Source: Flammeovirgaceae bacterium UBA5585 (GTDB taxonomy: Bacteria; Bacteroidota; Bacteroidia; Cytophagales; Cyclobacteriaceae). From it: a DNA stretch of 64,000 nucleotides. The notes beneath the pieces are model-generated. The model was not told where the DNA came from. It did no database searches and saw only the letters and a program-made list of their open reading frames with translations. Below, one piece after another: positions 18,187-26,885 of this stretch (positions are counted from its first letter, which is position 1; every line of letters begins with the position of its first letter). Made by a program: the position numbers and the translations under genes. Location: positions 236,900 to 300,899 of the forward strand of contig DILT01000012.1 in assembly GCA_002425185.1 (NCBI GenBank). Direction: 5' to 3'.

Positions 18187-21100
18187 ATGACTTTGGGGCG
18201 TGTTTTACGATGGTGTTTACTGGTGCTGCCCGGCCAGGTATTTTGGTTTTCTGCACAGGCTCAGCCATCACTCGCCCAACATCTTCCCTTCCCATCCGGC
18301 ACGGTTTATGAAATCCTTCGCGACAGCAAAGGCTTTCTGTGGTTTGCCGCATCTTCCGGGCTTTACCGTTACGATGGTTACACCACCGTTGTGCACAAGC
18401 ATGATCCTGAAAATCCGAATTCACTAAGCGACTCGTTTATCACCGCCTTAAAGGAAGACTATGATGGTAATTTATGGGTAGGCACACTAAATGGCGGGCT
18501 CAATAAATTTATTCCTGCTACAAACACTGTTATTCGCCTGAATACGTCATTGCCGGAGAAATCAATGACGGATATTGATGTAGATGATTCTGGTAACGTA
18601 TGGATAACCTCCGGTAAACTTTACAAAATTAATCCGGCAACGCTGGCCATCGATAGCCTACCACTTGCTTTGCCACCAGATTTTGACATCACCAAGATTT
18701 TCTTTGGTCGCAATAACACCGTATGGATCGGCTCCAATGGCGATGGGTTTGGCGTGCTTAATAAAGCAACCGGGCAAGTTGAAATCTATCGGGTTACCCA
18801 TCCCGATGCTGCTATCGCTACCCGGGCCAATGTTATCCGCAACATTCAGCAAGATGATACTGGCACCCTCTGGCTCGCCACCTATGGAGGCCTGGTGCAG
18901 TTCAATCCTGCTACAAAAAATATCCGGCACTGGGTTAATAAACCTGATGATCCTTCCGGCCTACGGCATAATTCGTTATGGAATGTCTATCCCGATAAAC
19001 ACAGGAAAATCTGGATCGCATCATGGGGTGGCGGAATAAGTTATTATGATGTAGCGCTTGATCGATTTGAAAACAGCATGTTTAAACCCGGGGGCCTGTT
19101 TGGGATAAGTAACAATGAGGTACGCTCCTTTTTTGCCGACTATGACGGAACGTTTTGGCTCGGTACAAATGGTGATGGTATTTACAAGATTAAGCCCATT
19201 GAAACATTGAAAGAGTTCCCTGGCTCGGAACAACTGAAGCAACCGATACGGGCAGTTATCGCAGGCAAGCAGTATCACTACTTTCTTTCCGATCAGCACG
19301 GATTGATGGCGTATTCGGAAAATGAAGGTTTGGCATATAATTTACCCCCGTATCGTGAGCGAAAACCCAACGGGCTTGGCGGTAACTTTGTTTCAGGTGT
19401 AGCCGAACGAGGTGATGGAAAAATTTTTATCGGCACCGACTTTGGCATTACAGAGTTTAACCCTGAAACCAAAAAAGCAAATTACTATTTCAACATACCG
19501 GGGGATAATACTAGCCTTAGTCACAATTCGGTAAATTCTATTTTTATTGATTCAAGAAACAGGCTTTGGGTCGGTACTCCGTTTGACCTGAATTTATTTT
19601 TACCCGATAAAAACCAGTTTTTTAAATTCCGGAAATCAGAATTTTTTCAAAAAAGTATCCTCCAATTTTTAGAAACCACCGAAGGACTTTGGCTTGGCAC
19701 AGCAACCGGTGGCCTCCTGTTGTTTAACCCGGAGAAAGACAGCATTATCCATAGTTTTCAAAACACAACAGACCGTGAAGGATTAAGCAATAATTACATT
19801 ACCGCTCTATTTCAGGATCAGCAAAACTACATTTGGATTGGTACCCAACAGGGCCTAAACCGCTACAACCCCCATACTAAAAAAGTTGAACGGATGCTCA
19901 CCGCTACTCGGTTAGATGACAGTGTCATTAGTAACATTGTTTCGGGAACAAATGATGAAATTCTAATTCAGTCAGAATACGGACTTTTTAGTTGTTTATG
20001 GAAAGAGGCGATTAATGAGCCCGAATTTATAAAACTGCCATCACCTTTCTCCTCCACTGGTGTTCGATTACTTGGAGTTAAAGACAGAAACTACAACCTG
20101 ATTATTGCAGACAACGTTTACCAGCTTCCCTATTCCGCTTACGCCTCATCCACAACCGTAGCCCCGGTTGTGATCACCCAATTCTCTATTGATCCGAATA
20201 ACAGTCATCCGCTTGATTCTGCCGAATTAGCAATTAACCCGTCTTACCGAAAAAGTATTACCCTGGCCCACGATCAGAATCTTTTCTCTATCGAGTTATC
20301 CTTGCTTGATGTTACGAATGCGGGCAGTAATGAATACGCCTATATGCTCGAAAACTTCGACAAGACCTGGACATTCAGCGGCACACGCAGATTTGTAACG
20401 TACACGAATATCAGCCCGGGCACCTATGTGTTTCGGGCAAAAGGCAAGGGGCATAATGACGTTTGGAATGAAGAGGGTGTTTCGTTGATGATCACTGTTC
20501 TTCCGCCACCGTGGAAAACCTGGTGGGCATATACAACCTATGGATTGATTTTTACCGGGCTTTTATGGCTGGCCCGAAAATCTATTGTAAACCGTGAACG
20601 ACTGAAAGCGCAGGTAGCACTGGAGCAAAAAGAAAAGCAAACGCTGCGCGAACTGGATCACTTGAAAACAAAATTCTTTTCCAACATCACGCACGAGTTC
20701 CGCACACCCTTAACCCTTATACAAGGCCCGGCCGATAACTTACTGGAAAAAACTACCGACAAAGAAGCCACTCAGCAACTTAACCTGATTAAATCCAATG
20801 CGCAGCGGCTGTTAAAACTCATCAATCAACTACTTGACTTAGCCAAGCTTGATGCCAACGAGGCTAAACTGGATGTGAAACCGGTAAACCTTTCTGCGTT
20901 GTGCCGTGCAACTATTGCACAATTCACCAGCATGGCCGAATCACGCCACATTTCTTTTCAATGGCAACTAACTGAACCCATGCCCAACGTGCAGGGTGAC
21001 GAAGAGAAAATTGAAACCATCCTTATCAACCTCATCTCAAATGCGATGAAGTTCACACCTTCAGGTGGTCAGGTTAAAGTGGTTGCGAATTTCCAGCACA

Positions 21101-22158
21101 ATAAATTTTCATTCCGGGTAGAGGATACCGGCCGGGGCATTCCGGTAAAAAAGTTGGAACATATTTTCGACCGGTTCTATCAGGTTGAAGCCTCCGACAG
21201 CAGTCATGCTGAAGGAACGGGAATAGGCCTGGCCCTGGTGAAGGAATATGTTGAGTTAATGCGGGGCATCATTCATGTTGAAAGCACGCCTGGAAAAGGA
21301 ACTGTATTTACCGTAACCCTGCCATTCGAGCCCTCAGCCATGCAGGCTGTTACAGAAGTTGAGGCTACCCCCATGCCACAACCCGTAGAAGAAGAGGTGC
21401 ATGATACAGAACAGTTACCCCTGCTCTTGCTGGTAGAGGACAATGAAGACATCCGCACACTAATAAAAAGTTGCCTCGGAGCAACGTACCGGTACAGCGA
21501 AGCCCGCCATGGTAAAGAAGGACTGGAGAAAGCCCGCACTGAAATGCCGGATATGATCATCAGCGACCTGATGATGCCCGAAATGGACGGACTTGAATTT
21601 TGTGAACACATAAAAAAAGATCCGCACACAAACCATATTCCGTTTATCATGCTCACGGCCAAGGCTGCTGATGAGCATAAACTCATAGGCCTGCAAACCG
21701 GGGCTGATGATTACCTGGTGAAACCGTTCAATAAGCAGGAACTTATTTATAAAGTTCAAAACCTGGTGCTGCTTCGTGAAAAACTGCAGGCACACATTAA
21801 ACTTAACTTGCTTACTAAGGCTACACCCGTAAAGGCCGTATCGGCTTCCGAACAGTTTATTATGAAAGCCAAAACCTTTGTTGAGGCAAACCTGGGCGAT
21901 GCATCACTTTCCGTTGAACGTCTTGCCTCCGAACTGAACCTGGGTCGTGAACAATGCTACCGGAAAATCATGGCCCTTACCGGCCTGTCACCTTCAGCCT
22001 TTATCCGTAAACTGAAACTGCAACGGGCAGCCCAACTCCTTTCTGCAAAAGCTGCACCGGTTTCGCAAGTAGCTTACCAGGTAGGGTATGAAAATCTATC
22101 TCATTTCAGCAAAGCTTTTAAAGAGGAGTTTGGCAAACTGCCGAGTGAGTACGCATAA
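18187..22158 (+). CDS. Hybrid two-component system protein (sensor, kinase, receiver, AraC output in one chain)
   Basis: A 1323-residue one-protein signalling system. After a signal peptide (ending FSAQAQ) comes a long periplasmic region of two seven-bladed propellers (repeated motifs such as GFLWFAASSGLYRYDG, GNLWVGTLNGGLNKF, NTVWIGSNGDG, IWIGTQQGLNRYNP). A Y_Y_Y domain (about 715-770) and one membrane helix (about 778-797) follow. The cytoplasmic half has HisKA with His836 in NITHEFRTPLT, HATPase (about 935-1048), a receiver with Asp1127 in ISDLMMPEMDG and an AraC-type DNA-binding domain (about 1232-1318; REQCYRKIMALTGLSP, VAYQVGYENLSHFSKAFKEE). ATG 18187 is preferred over the TTG at 18115 because it starts the signal peptide region. 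Such sensors usually sit beside glycan-use loci with SusC/SusD, which are absent here. Confidence 0.94.
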   Translation: MTLGRVLRWCLLVLPGQVFWFSAQAQPSLAQHLPFPSGTVYEILRDSKGFLWFAASSGLYRYDGYTTVVHKHDPENPNSLSDSFITALKEDYDGNLWVGTLNGGLNKFIPATNTVIRLNTSLPEKSMTDIDVDDSGNVWITSGKLYKINPATLAIDSLPLALPPDFDITKIFFGRNNTVWIGSNGDGFGVLNKATGQVEIYRVTHPDAAIATRANVIRNIQQDDTGTLWLATYGGLVQFNPATKNIRHWVNKPDDPSGLRHNSLWNVYPDKHRKIWIASWGGGISYYDVALDRFENSMFKPGGLFGISNNEVRSFFADYDGTFWLGTNGDGIYKIKPIETLKEFPGSEQLKQPIRAVIAGKQYHYFLSDQHGLMAYSENEGLAYNLPPYRERKPNGLGGNFVSGVAERGDGKIFIGTDFGITEFNPETKKANYYFNIPGDNTSLSHNSVNSIFIDSRNRLWVGTPFDLNLFLPDKNQFFKFRKSEFFQKSILQFLETTEGLWLGTATGGLLLFNPEKDSIIHSFQNTTDREGLSNNYITALFQDQQNYIWIGTQQGLNRYNPHTKKVERMLTATRLDDSVISNIVSGTNDEILIQSEYGLFSCLWKEAINEPEFIKLPSPFSSTGVRLLGVKDRNYNLIIADNVYQLPYSAYASSTTVAPVVITQFSIDPNNSHPLDSAELAINPSYRKSITLAHDQNLFSIELSLLDVTNAGSNEYAYMLENFDKTWTFSGTRRFVTYTNISPGTYVFRAKGKGHNDVWNEEGVSLMITVLPPPWKTWWAYTTYGLIFTGLLWLARKSIVNRERLKAQVALEQKEKQTLRELDHLKTKFFSNITHEFRTPLTLIQGPADNLLEKTTDKEATQQLNLIKSNAQRLLKLINQLLDLAKLDANEAKLDVKPVNLSALCRATIAQFTSMAESRHISFQWQLTEPMPNVQGDEEKIETILINLISNAMKFTPSGGQVKVVANFQHNKFSFRVEDTGRGIPVKKLEHIFDRFYQVEASDSSHAEGTGIGLALVKEYVELMRGIIHVESTPGKGTVFTVTLPFEPSAMQAVTEVEATPMPQPVEEEVHDTEQLPLLLLVEDNEDIRTLIKSCLGATYRYSEARHGKEGLEKARTEMPDMIISDLMMPEMDGLEFCEHIKKDPHTNHIPFIMLTAKAADEHKLIGLQTGADDYLVKPFNKQELIYKVQNLVLLREKLQAHIKLNLLTKATPVKAVSASEQFIMKAKTFVEANLGDASLSVERLASELNLGREQCYRKIMALTGLSPSAFIRKLKLQRAAQLLSAKAAPVSQVAYQVGYENLSHFSKAFKEEFGKLPSEYA

Positions 22159-22177
22159 TGCTTTAGATATTTGTTAA

Positions 22178-22317
22178 CCTGAGCCCTTCGTTGTCAGCCT
22201 GAGCCTGTCGTTGTCGTACTAAGCCTGTCGTTGTCAGCCTGAGCCTGTTGTTGTCAGCCTGAGCTTGTCGTTGTCGTACTAAGCCTGTTGTTGTCAGCCT
22301 GAGCCTGTCGAAGGCTG
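22178..22317. repeat. 20-bp tandem repeat array (7 units) with 60-bp higher order
   Basis: Seven 20-bp units begin at 22178, 22198, 22218, 22238, 22258, 22278 and 22298, consensus CCTGAGCCTGTCGTTGTCAG. Every third unit starts ACTAAG and follows a unit ending TCGT, so the array also has a 60-bp period. The last unit runs into CGAAGGCTG, which can pair with the CAGCCT before it (22295-22316). The array fills the gap after the hybrid sensor; no gene is seen in 22159-22453 otherwise. Confidence 0.88.
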
Positions 22318-22453
22318 TCAACAGTATATCAAAATCGGTTTTCATGGGTAAGACCTCCACAAAACAACCACACCGTTAAGCAATTCCACATAGGCGTTAA
22401 TAGGTTTTTAGGTAATACACGCAGTTTTGAAGCGCAATTAACCACGTTAAACT

Positions 22454-23332
22454 ATGCGCAAGAAACTACCCCACATCATCACAACCGTAGGTCTACTGGG
22501 GTTCCTTATGGGATCTGTGATGTTGATAGATACAGTGAAACTTTTAAGTTTTACAACTGAGCTGCCCAAACCTGTTCAAACCCAAACATCCCTTAAGCAA
22601 TCCGGCCTCAGGCCCACTCAGACAATGGGTTTTGGTATACTCTTATTCGGACTAGGCCTGAGTGTTTTTGGTTATAGACAAATACAAAAACAAAAACGCG
22701 AAACAAAAACTAACTCGATCACCTTTGACTTTACAAAGGGCGATACCAAAAATCAAACACTGCGCGAAGTGGCAGTAGTAAGCTTTGTGCTGGGGAGTCT
22801 TTTCTTTTCAGCCTGTGGAGGAGCCGGTTCAAAGGATGGATTTAAAATAACAGACGGTGACAACAGCTTTACGGTTAAAGAAAACGAAATCGTATCCGAA
22901 GATGGTACGAAAGGTTATATGGGCGATAGTGACAACACCAACCTGCAAACGATTTATGAGGGTTTAACTTTTGATAACATATACCTGATTGACGGTGCAG
23001 ATAAAAAAATAACAAGCGAAACGGTTGCCCTGAACTCGAAATTCTCCATCGTGTATGAAGGAATTAAAAATTACACCCTTCAGAACGGCAAGGCTTATCC
23101 CAAACTAACGATGCTGATGACGGGTGAGAGTGGGGTGATTGTAAATGAAGATGATTTGCTTGCCTCCTACACCGAGGGCTTATCGCCTGAAGATGCATCC
23201 GTATTACGCGCCACATTTACCGTAGGCGAGCCGATGCAACCCGGCAAAGATTACATCTGCTACGTTACGGTAACCGATAAAAACAACAGCTCGGCCACCA
23301 TTCAAACCACCTGGCTTTTTAAAGTGAAATAA
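22454..23332 (+). CDS. Membrane/lipoprotein-family fusion (paralogue 3)
   Basis: A 292-residue protein in two parts. Residues 1-105 contain two membrane helices (about 8-30, VGLLGFLMGSVMLIDTVKLL; and 58-76, MGFGILLFGLGLSVFGY) and a basic linker. Residues 106-292 are a full copy of the locus's small lipoprotein family, starting with its own signal-like helix and lipobox (VAVVSFVLGSLFFSAC). Then come TNLQTIYEGLTFDNIYLIDG, NSKFSIVYEGIKNYTLQNGK, EDDLLASYTEGLSPEDASVL and TVGEPMQPGKDY. Paralogue 13074-13646 has only the second part. The frame is open throughout, so the fusion looks real unless translation restarts inside. No ATG lies just before the internal lipobox, which argues against restart. 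It precedes the beta-helix gene by 14 bp. Confidence 0.75.
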   Translation: MRKKLPHIITTVGLLGFLMGSVMLIDTVKLLSFTTELPKPVQTQTSLKQSGLRPTQTMGFGILLFGLGLSVFGYRQIQKQKRETKTNSITFDFTKGDTKNQTLREVAVVSFVLGSLFFSACGGAGSKDGFKITDGDNSFTVKENEIVSEDGTKGYMGDSDNTNLQTIYEGLTFDNIYLIDGADKKITSETVALNSKFSIVYEGIKNYTLQNGKAYPKLTMLMTGESGVIVNEDDLLASYTEGLSPEDASVLRATFTVGEPMQPGKDYICYVTVTDKNNSSATIQTTWLFKVK

Positions 23333-23346
23333 AAAACAACAATACC

Positions 23347-24483
23347 ATGAAAACGATACTCAGCTTAGCGCTTACATTTTTGATTTCAGTTTCCTCATTT
23401 GCAACTGTTCGAACGGTAAGTAACGATGTTACTCGCCCCGCTCAATTCAACGGAACAGGAAACACCGCTTTTGTTGCAGCCCACAATGCATCTTTGGCAG
23501 GTGATACGATTTATGTGTATGGTTCACCTTTCGATTATGGTACCCTCACCATTAGCAAAAGGCTTGTGGTGATGGGTGCAGGTTATGCACCTAATAATCA
23601 GTTTGGACAACCCACCAGAGTGGGTCAAATCAGTTTGTTCCGAGATGGCTCCACCGATCCTTCCGGTTCGGTAATTATTGGATTCTTCATCAGCGGGAGT
23701 ATTAACTGTACCGGTACACTCGTTACCAACAACGTAACTGTATTCCGTAACCGTATAAACAACTATATTTATCTATATATCAATTCCACTCTTCAAGCTA
23801 CCGGTTGGACAATTTACAACAACATCGTATACCAAGTGCTTGCTAATGCCTCTTCAAGAACCGCAGCCTCAGCTACTAATATTCTTATCGCTAACAATAT
23901 TATTACCGGCAGCATTACGAACATTAACAGTAACACAGTATTAATCGATCACAATGTTTTTCTGGGTCCAACTAATCTATACCAGCTTTGGAATGTTATT
24001 GTAACCAATAATATTTTTGTCCGTGCCAGCGGTGATATCTTTTCGAGCGAGGTAGTATTCTGCACATTTAACAAGAATATCTCCCTTCAAAATACCATCG
24101 CTCCGTCTTCTACGTACAACCCAACCAACCTGTTTGAAACAACCTATACCAGTACAGGAGGTGGCTCCAACTCAGGTAGCGGTAACCTGGTAGGCACTAA
24201 CCCCTTGTTTTTGAACGTGCCCAACAACAATACCTATGATGCTACCTACAATTATCGCCTGCAAGCAGGCTCTCCAGGTAAAGCACCTTTCAGCACAGAC
24301 GGAACAGATGCAGGTATTTATGGTGGAAGCTATCCTTTTCCATCTGGCGGAACTGCAGGCAGTGGTTTTGATACCTCGCCCATGCCGCCCATTCCACAGG
24401 TAACGGTTGTAAACATTCAAAATGCAACCATCGCGCCCAACGGTACGCTCAATGTGCAGGTACAAGGGAGAGTGAATAATTGA
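23347..24483 (+). CDS. Exported parallel beta-helix-like protein (copy B)
   Basis: A 378-residue homologue of 3852-4973. The signal peptide ends near SSFAT and the mature chain starts VRTVSNDVTRPAQF. The middle is a ladder of Asn-rich strands (ILIANNIITGSI, VLIDHNVFLG, VIVTNNIFVRASGD), typical of right-handed beta-helix coils. It ends VNIQNATIAPNGTLNVQVQG then RVNN. No sorting domain is visible, so export beyond the periplasm is unproven. It lies between the fused lipoprotein gene (14 bp gap) and the AEYF cargo gene (about 20-30 bp gap), which suggests one operon through 29319. Confidence 0.75.
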   Translation: MKTILSLALTFLISVSSFATVRTVSNDVTRPAQFNGTGNTAFVAAHNASLAGDTIYVYGSPFDYGTLTISKRLVVMGAGYAPNNQFGQPTRVGQISLFRDGSTDPSGSVIIGFFISGSINCTGTLVTNNVTVFRNRINNYIYLYINSTLQATGWTIYNNIVYQVLANASSRTAASATNILIANNIITGSITNINSNTVLIDHNVFLGPTNLYQLWNVIVTNNIFVRASGDIFSSEVVFCTFNKNISLQNTIAPSSTYNPTNLFETTYTSTGGGSNSGSGNLVGTNPLFLNVPNNNTYDATYNYRLQAGSPGKAPFSTDGTDAGIYGGSYPFPSGGTAGSGFDTSPMPPIPQVTVVNIQNATIAPNGTLNVQVQGRVNN

Positions 24484-24510
24484 TCTGAGCAGTTGAGCGG
24501 AAACATGTTT

Positions 24511-26883
24511 ATGAAAAAATCATCGTTCAGGTTAGATAATAAAAATCCTTGGTCGATAGTCCACAGCAGACCAGCAGCTGTCGACCATCGGCTAAAAAAC
24601 TATGGGATTTTTATTCTGTGCTGCTTACTCAGTGTATCAGCTTTTTCCCAAACCATTAACCGCGCTGAATATTTTATTGACACCGATCCCGGAAACGGAA
24701 ACGGAACATCTGTAACAGTTTCAGCGCCATCGGCCAATGTGAATTTTAATTTTACAATCAATACAAATGCGTTAAGTATTGGGTTTCACACGCTTGGTTT
24801 CAGGATGCGACAAAATAACGGATTGTGGAGCCACCCCAACCACACGTTGTTTTATATCACACCGGTAGTACCTGCGGCTAACAACTTAGTAGCCGCTGAA
24901 TACTTTTTTGATAACGACCCCGGCCTTGGCAACGGAACATCCTTTTCGATCACACCAGGCAACTCGGTAAACATTGCTGCGCTGAACGTAAACATTGGCT
25001 CCTTGTCGCCCGGTTTTCACTTTATCAGTTTTCGCTTTCGCGATGATAGGGGAAAATGGACACACGCCAGTGCGCATAGTTTTTATGTGATACCACCCGT
25101 AACAAGCGATCCGGCCACCTCAATCACACGCCTTGAATATTTCTTCAATACCGACCTGGGGCCGGGCAACAATACCTCCATACCCATTACGGCAGGAAAC
25201 CCTCAAAGCAATTCAGTGCCGATTACCATACCCGGAACACTTGCGCCCGGTTTCCATCAAATCGGTTTTCGCTACCGCGATAATAAAAACCGGTGGAGCC
25301 AAGCCGAAACACGAACGTTTTATGTACTCAACACAACTGCATTGTCCAACCGCGAAATTGTGGCAGCCGAATATTTCGTTGATGATGTGCAAGGTACGGG
25401 CACCGGTACACGCATACCGGGCATTGTGCCTACAGCTGATCTGAATCAACTTGTGGCATTAGACATGACCGGTGTACCGACCGGCAATCACACACTAAGC
25501 ATCCGCATTAAAGATTCACAGGGTGTATGGAGCCTTCTGGAAACAGCAAACTTTACGGTATCGGCCTGTACACCACCCTCCCCTCCTGTGGCTCCGGGTG
25601 TAAGCCGGTGTAATGAAGGTACTGTTACATTAACCGCAACAGGTGCCACAGGCGCTCAAGTGTACCGCTGGTATGATGACCCCGTATTGAACAACCTCTT
25701 ATTTACCGGATCTTCTTTCACCACGCCTTTGCTCACCGCCTCAAAAAATTATTACGTCAGCATTTTTGATCCGGGTACAAGTTGTGAAAGCTCGCGTGTA
25801 ACAGTAGCCGCCACTGTAACCACTATTGCTAAACCTGGTATCAATCCGTCTGGAACGTTATCCATCTGCGAAGGAAGCTCGGTATTTCTTTCTGCCCCTG
25901 TTGGGTTTACTCAATATATATGGGCAAAAGACGGAACCACGCTTACAAATGCCACGCAACAAATACTGGCTACGCAATCGGGCAGCTATACCGTGCAGGT
26001 TGGCGATGGTACGTGCCAAAGCGCGTCATCCGATGCTGTAACCTTAACGGTTATTCCTGCTCCGGCCAAACCAGTAATTACAGTTACCGGAAACACAACC
26101 ATTTGCGGAACGGGCTCGGTTGATTTAACCGGACCGAATGGTTTTGAATATTTATGGTCAACCGGAGCCACTACACAAACTATTACGGTAACGCAAACCG
26201 GTGTGTTCTTTCTTTCCGTAAGAACAACGGGTGCCAACTGCCCAAGTCTGCCGTCCGATCCGGTAGTTGTAACGGTGCTAACGCCTCCGTGTGGCGGTGG
26301 CAATCCTACCAATGCCCCTCCGGCAGTGAATCCAACACCGCTGGCATCACAAATTGAAGGCAAAGTGGAGGTTGACCTTACTACGTTAGTGAGTGATCCG
26401 GATAACAATATTGATTTTTCTACCCTGCGCGTGATCAACAATGTTACTGCACGTGGTGTGGCTGCAAGCATTAATGCCTCATACTTTTTGCAGATTGACT
26501 ATACCGGCAATCCGTTTACCGGAACCGATCGTATAACACTGGAAGTGTGCGACCTGGCCGGGTTGTGTGTGCAGCAAGTGATTGACATTGAAGTTGTAGG
26601 AGCCGTGGTGGTATTCAATGGTCTCACGCCTGATGGTGATGGCTATAACGATTTCCTGTTCATCAAATACATTGACGTAGTGGAGGGCGCTTCGCAAAAC
26701 CGCGTCATGATTTTTAACCGCTGGGGCGATGTAGTGTTTGATATCGAAAACTACAACAACATCGACCGCGTGTTTACCGGGTTGAGTAAAAACGGTTCGG
26801 AACTTCCATCAGGTACGTACTTCTATAAAATTGAATTGTCGGGTAACAAACCATTAACAGGGTTCATCACCCTAATGCGATAG
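24511..26883 (+). CDS. Large type B T9SS cargo with four AEYF repeats and Ig-like domains (copy B)
   Basis: A 790-residue homologue of the cargo at 5061-7562 with the same order. Four AEYF repeats start at 24655, 24886, 25123 and 25357 (77-79 codons each, less regular than copy A). Then come Ig/PKD-like Cys-paired segments (SICEGSSVFLSAP, TICGTGSVDLTGP) and a type B sorting domain (FNGLTPDGDGYNDFLF, IFNRWGDVVFD, LPSGTYFYKIEL, GFITLMR). Copy A has one more Ig-like unit. ATG 24511 (or 24505) is chosen; the signal peptide core (YGIFILCCLLSVSAFSQ) lies about 30 residues in, behind an extension encoded by a TGGTCGA/TCGACCA inverted repeat. The next gene, PorP/SprF copy B, starts 3 bases after its stop, so cargo and PorP are translationally linked. 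Confidence 0.88.
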   Translation: MKKSSFRLDNKNPWSIVHSRPAAVDHRLKNYGIFILCCLLSVSAFSQTINRAEYFIDTDPGNGNGTSVTVSAPSANVNFNFTINTNALSIGFHTLGFRMRQNNGLWSHPNHTLFYITPVVPAANNLVAAEYFFDNDPGLGNGTSFSITPGNSVNIAALNVNIGSLSPGFHFISFRFRDDRGKWTHASAHSFYVIPPVTSDPATSITRLEYFFNTDLGPGNNTSIPITAGNPQSNSVPITIPGTLAPGFHQIGFRYRDNKNRWSQAETRTFYVLNTTALSNREIVAAEYFVDDVQGTGTGTRIPGIVPTADLNQLVALDMTGVPTGNHTLSIRIKDSQGVWSLLETANFTVSACTPPSPPVAPGVSRCNEGTVTLTATGATGAQVYRWYDDPVLNNLLFTGSSFTTPLLTASKNYYVSIFDPGTSCESSRVTVAATVTTIAKPGINPSGTLSICEGSSVFLSAPVGFTQYIWAKDGTTLTNATQQILATQSGSYTVQVGDGTCQSASSDAVTLTVIPAPAKPVITVTGNTTICGTGSVDLTGPNGFEYLWSTGATTQTITVTQTGVFFLSVRTTGANCPSLPSDPVVVTVLTPPCGGGNPTNAPPAVNPTPLASQIEGKVEVDLTTLVSDPDNNIDFSTLRVINNVTARGVAASINASYFLQIDYTGNPFTGTDRITLEVCDLAGLCVQQVIDIEVVGAVVVFNGLTPDGDGYNDFLFIKYIDVVEGASQNRVMIFNRWGDVVFDIENYNNIDRVFTGLSKNGSELPSGTYFYKIELSGNKPLTGFITLMR
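24550..24587. repeat. Inverted repeat in the signal-peptide coding region of cargo copy B
   Basis: TGGTCGA (24550-24556) and TCGACCA (24581-24587) flank a loop rich in CAGCAG/CAGCTG. It encodes an unusual polar extension (SIVHSRPAAVDHRLK) before the hydrophobic core. Cargo copy A lacks it. Confidence 0.6.
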
Positions 26884-26885
26884 TC

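Noticed and set aside
18187..22158. Start of a polysaccharide utilisation locus
   Set aside because: The sensor fits, but there is no SusC, SusD or carbohydrate enzyme on either side.
22178..22317. Possible CRISPR array
   Set aside because: Units are direct 20-bp tandem copies without unique spacers, and no cas genes are in the window.
22163..22360. 65-codon minus-strand reading frame
   Set aside because: It simply reads through the tandem repeat and encodes a repetitive, low-complexity peptide.
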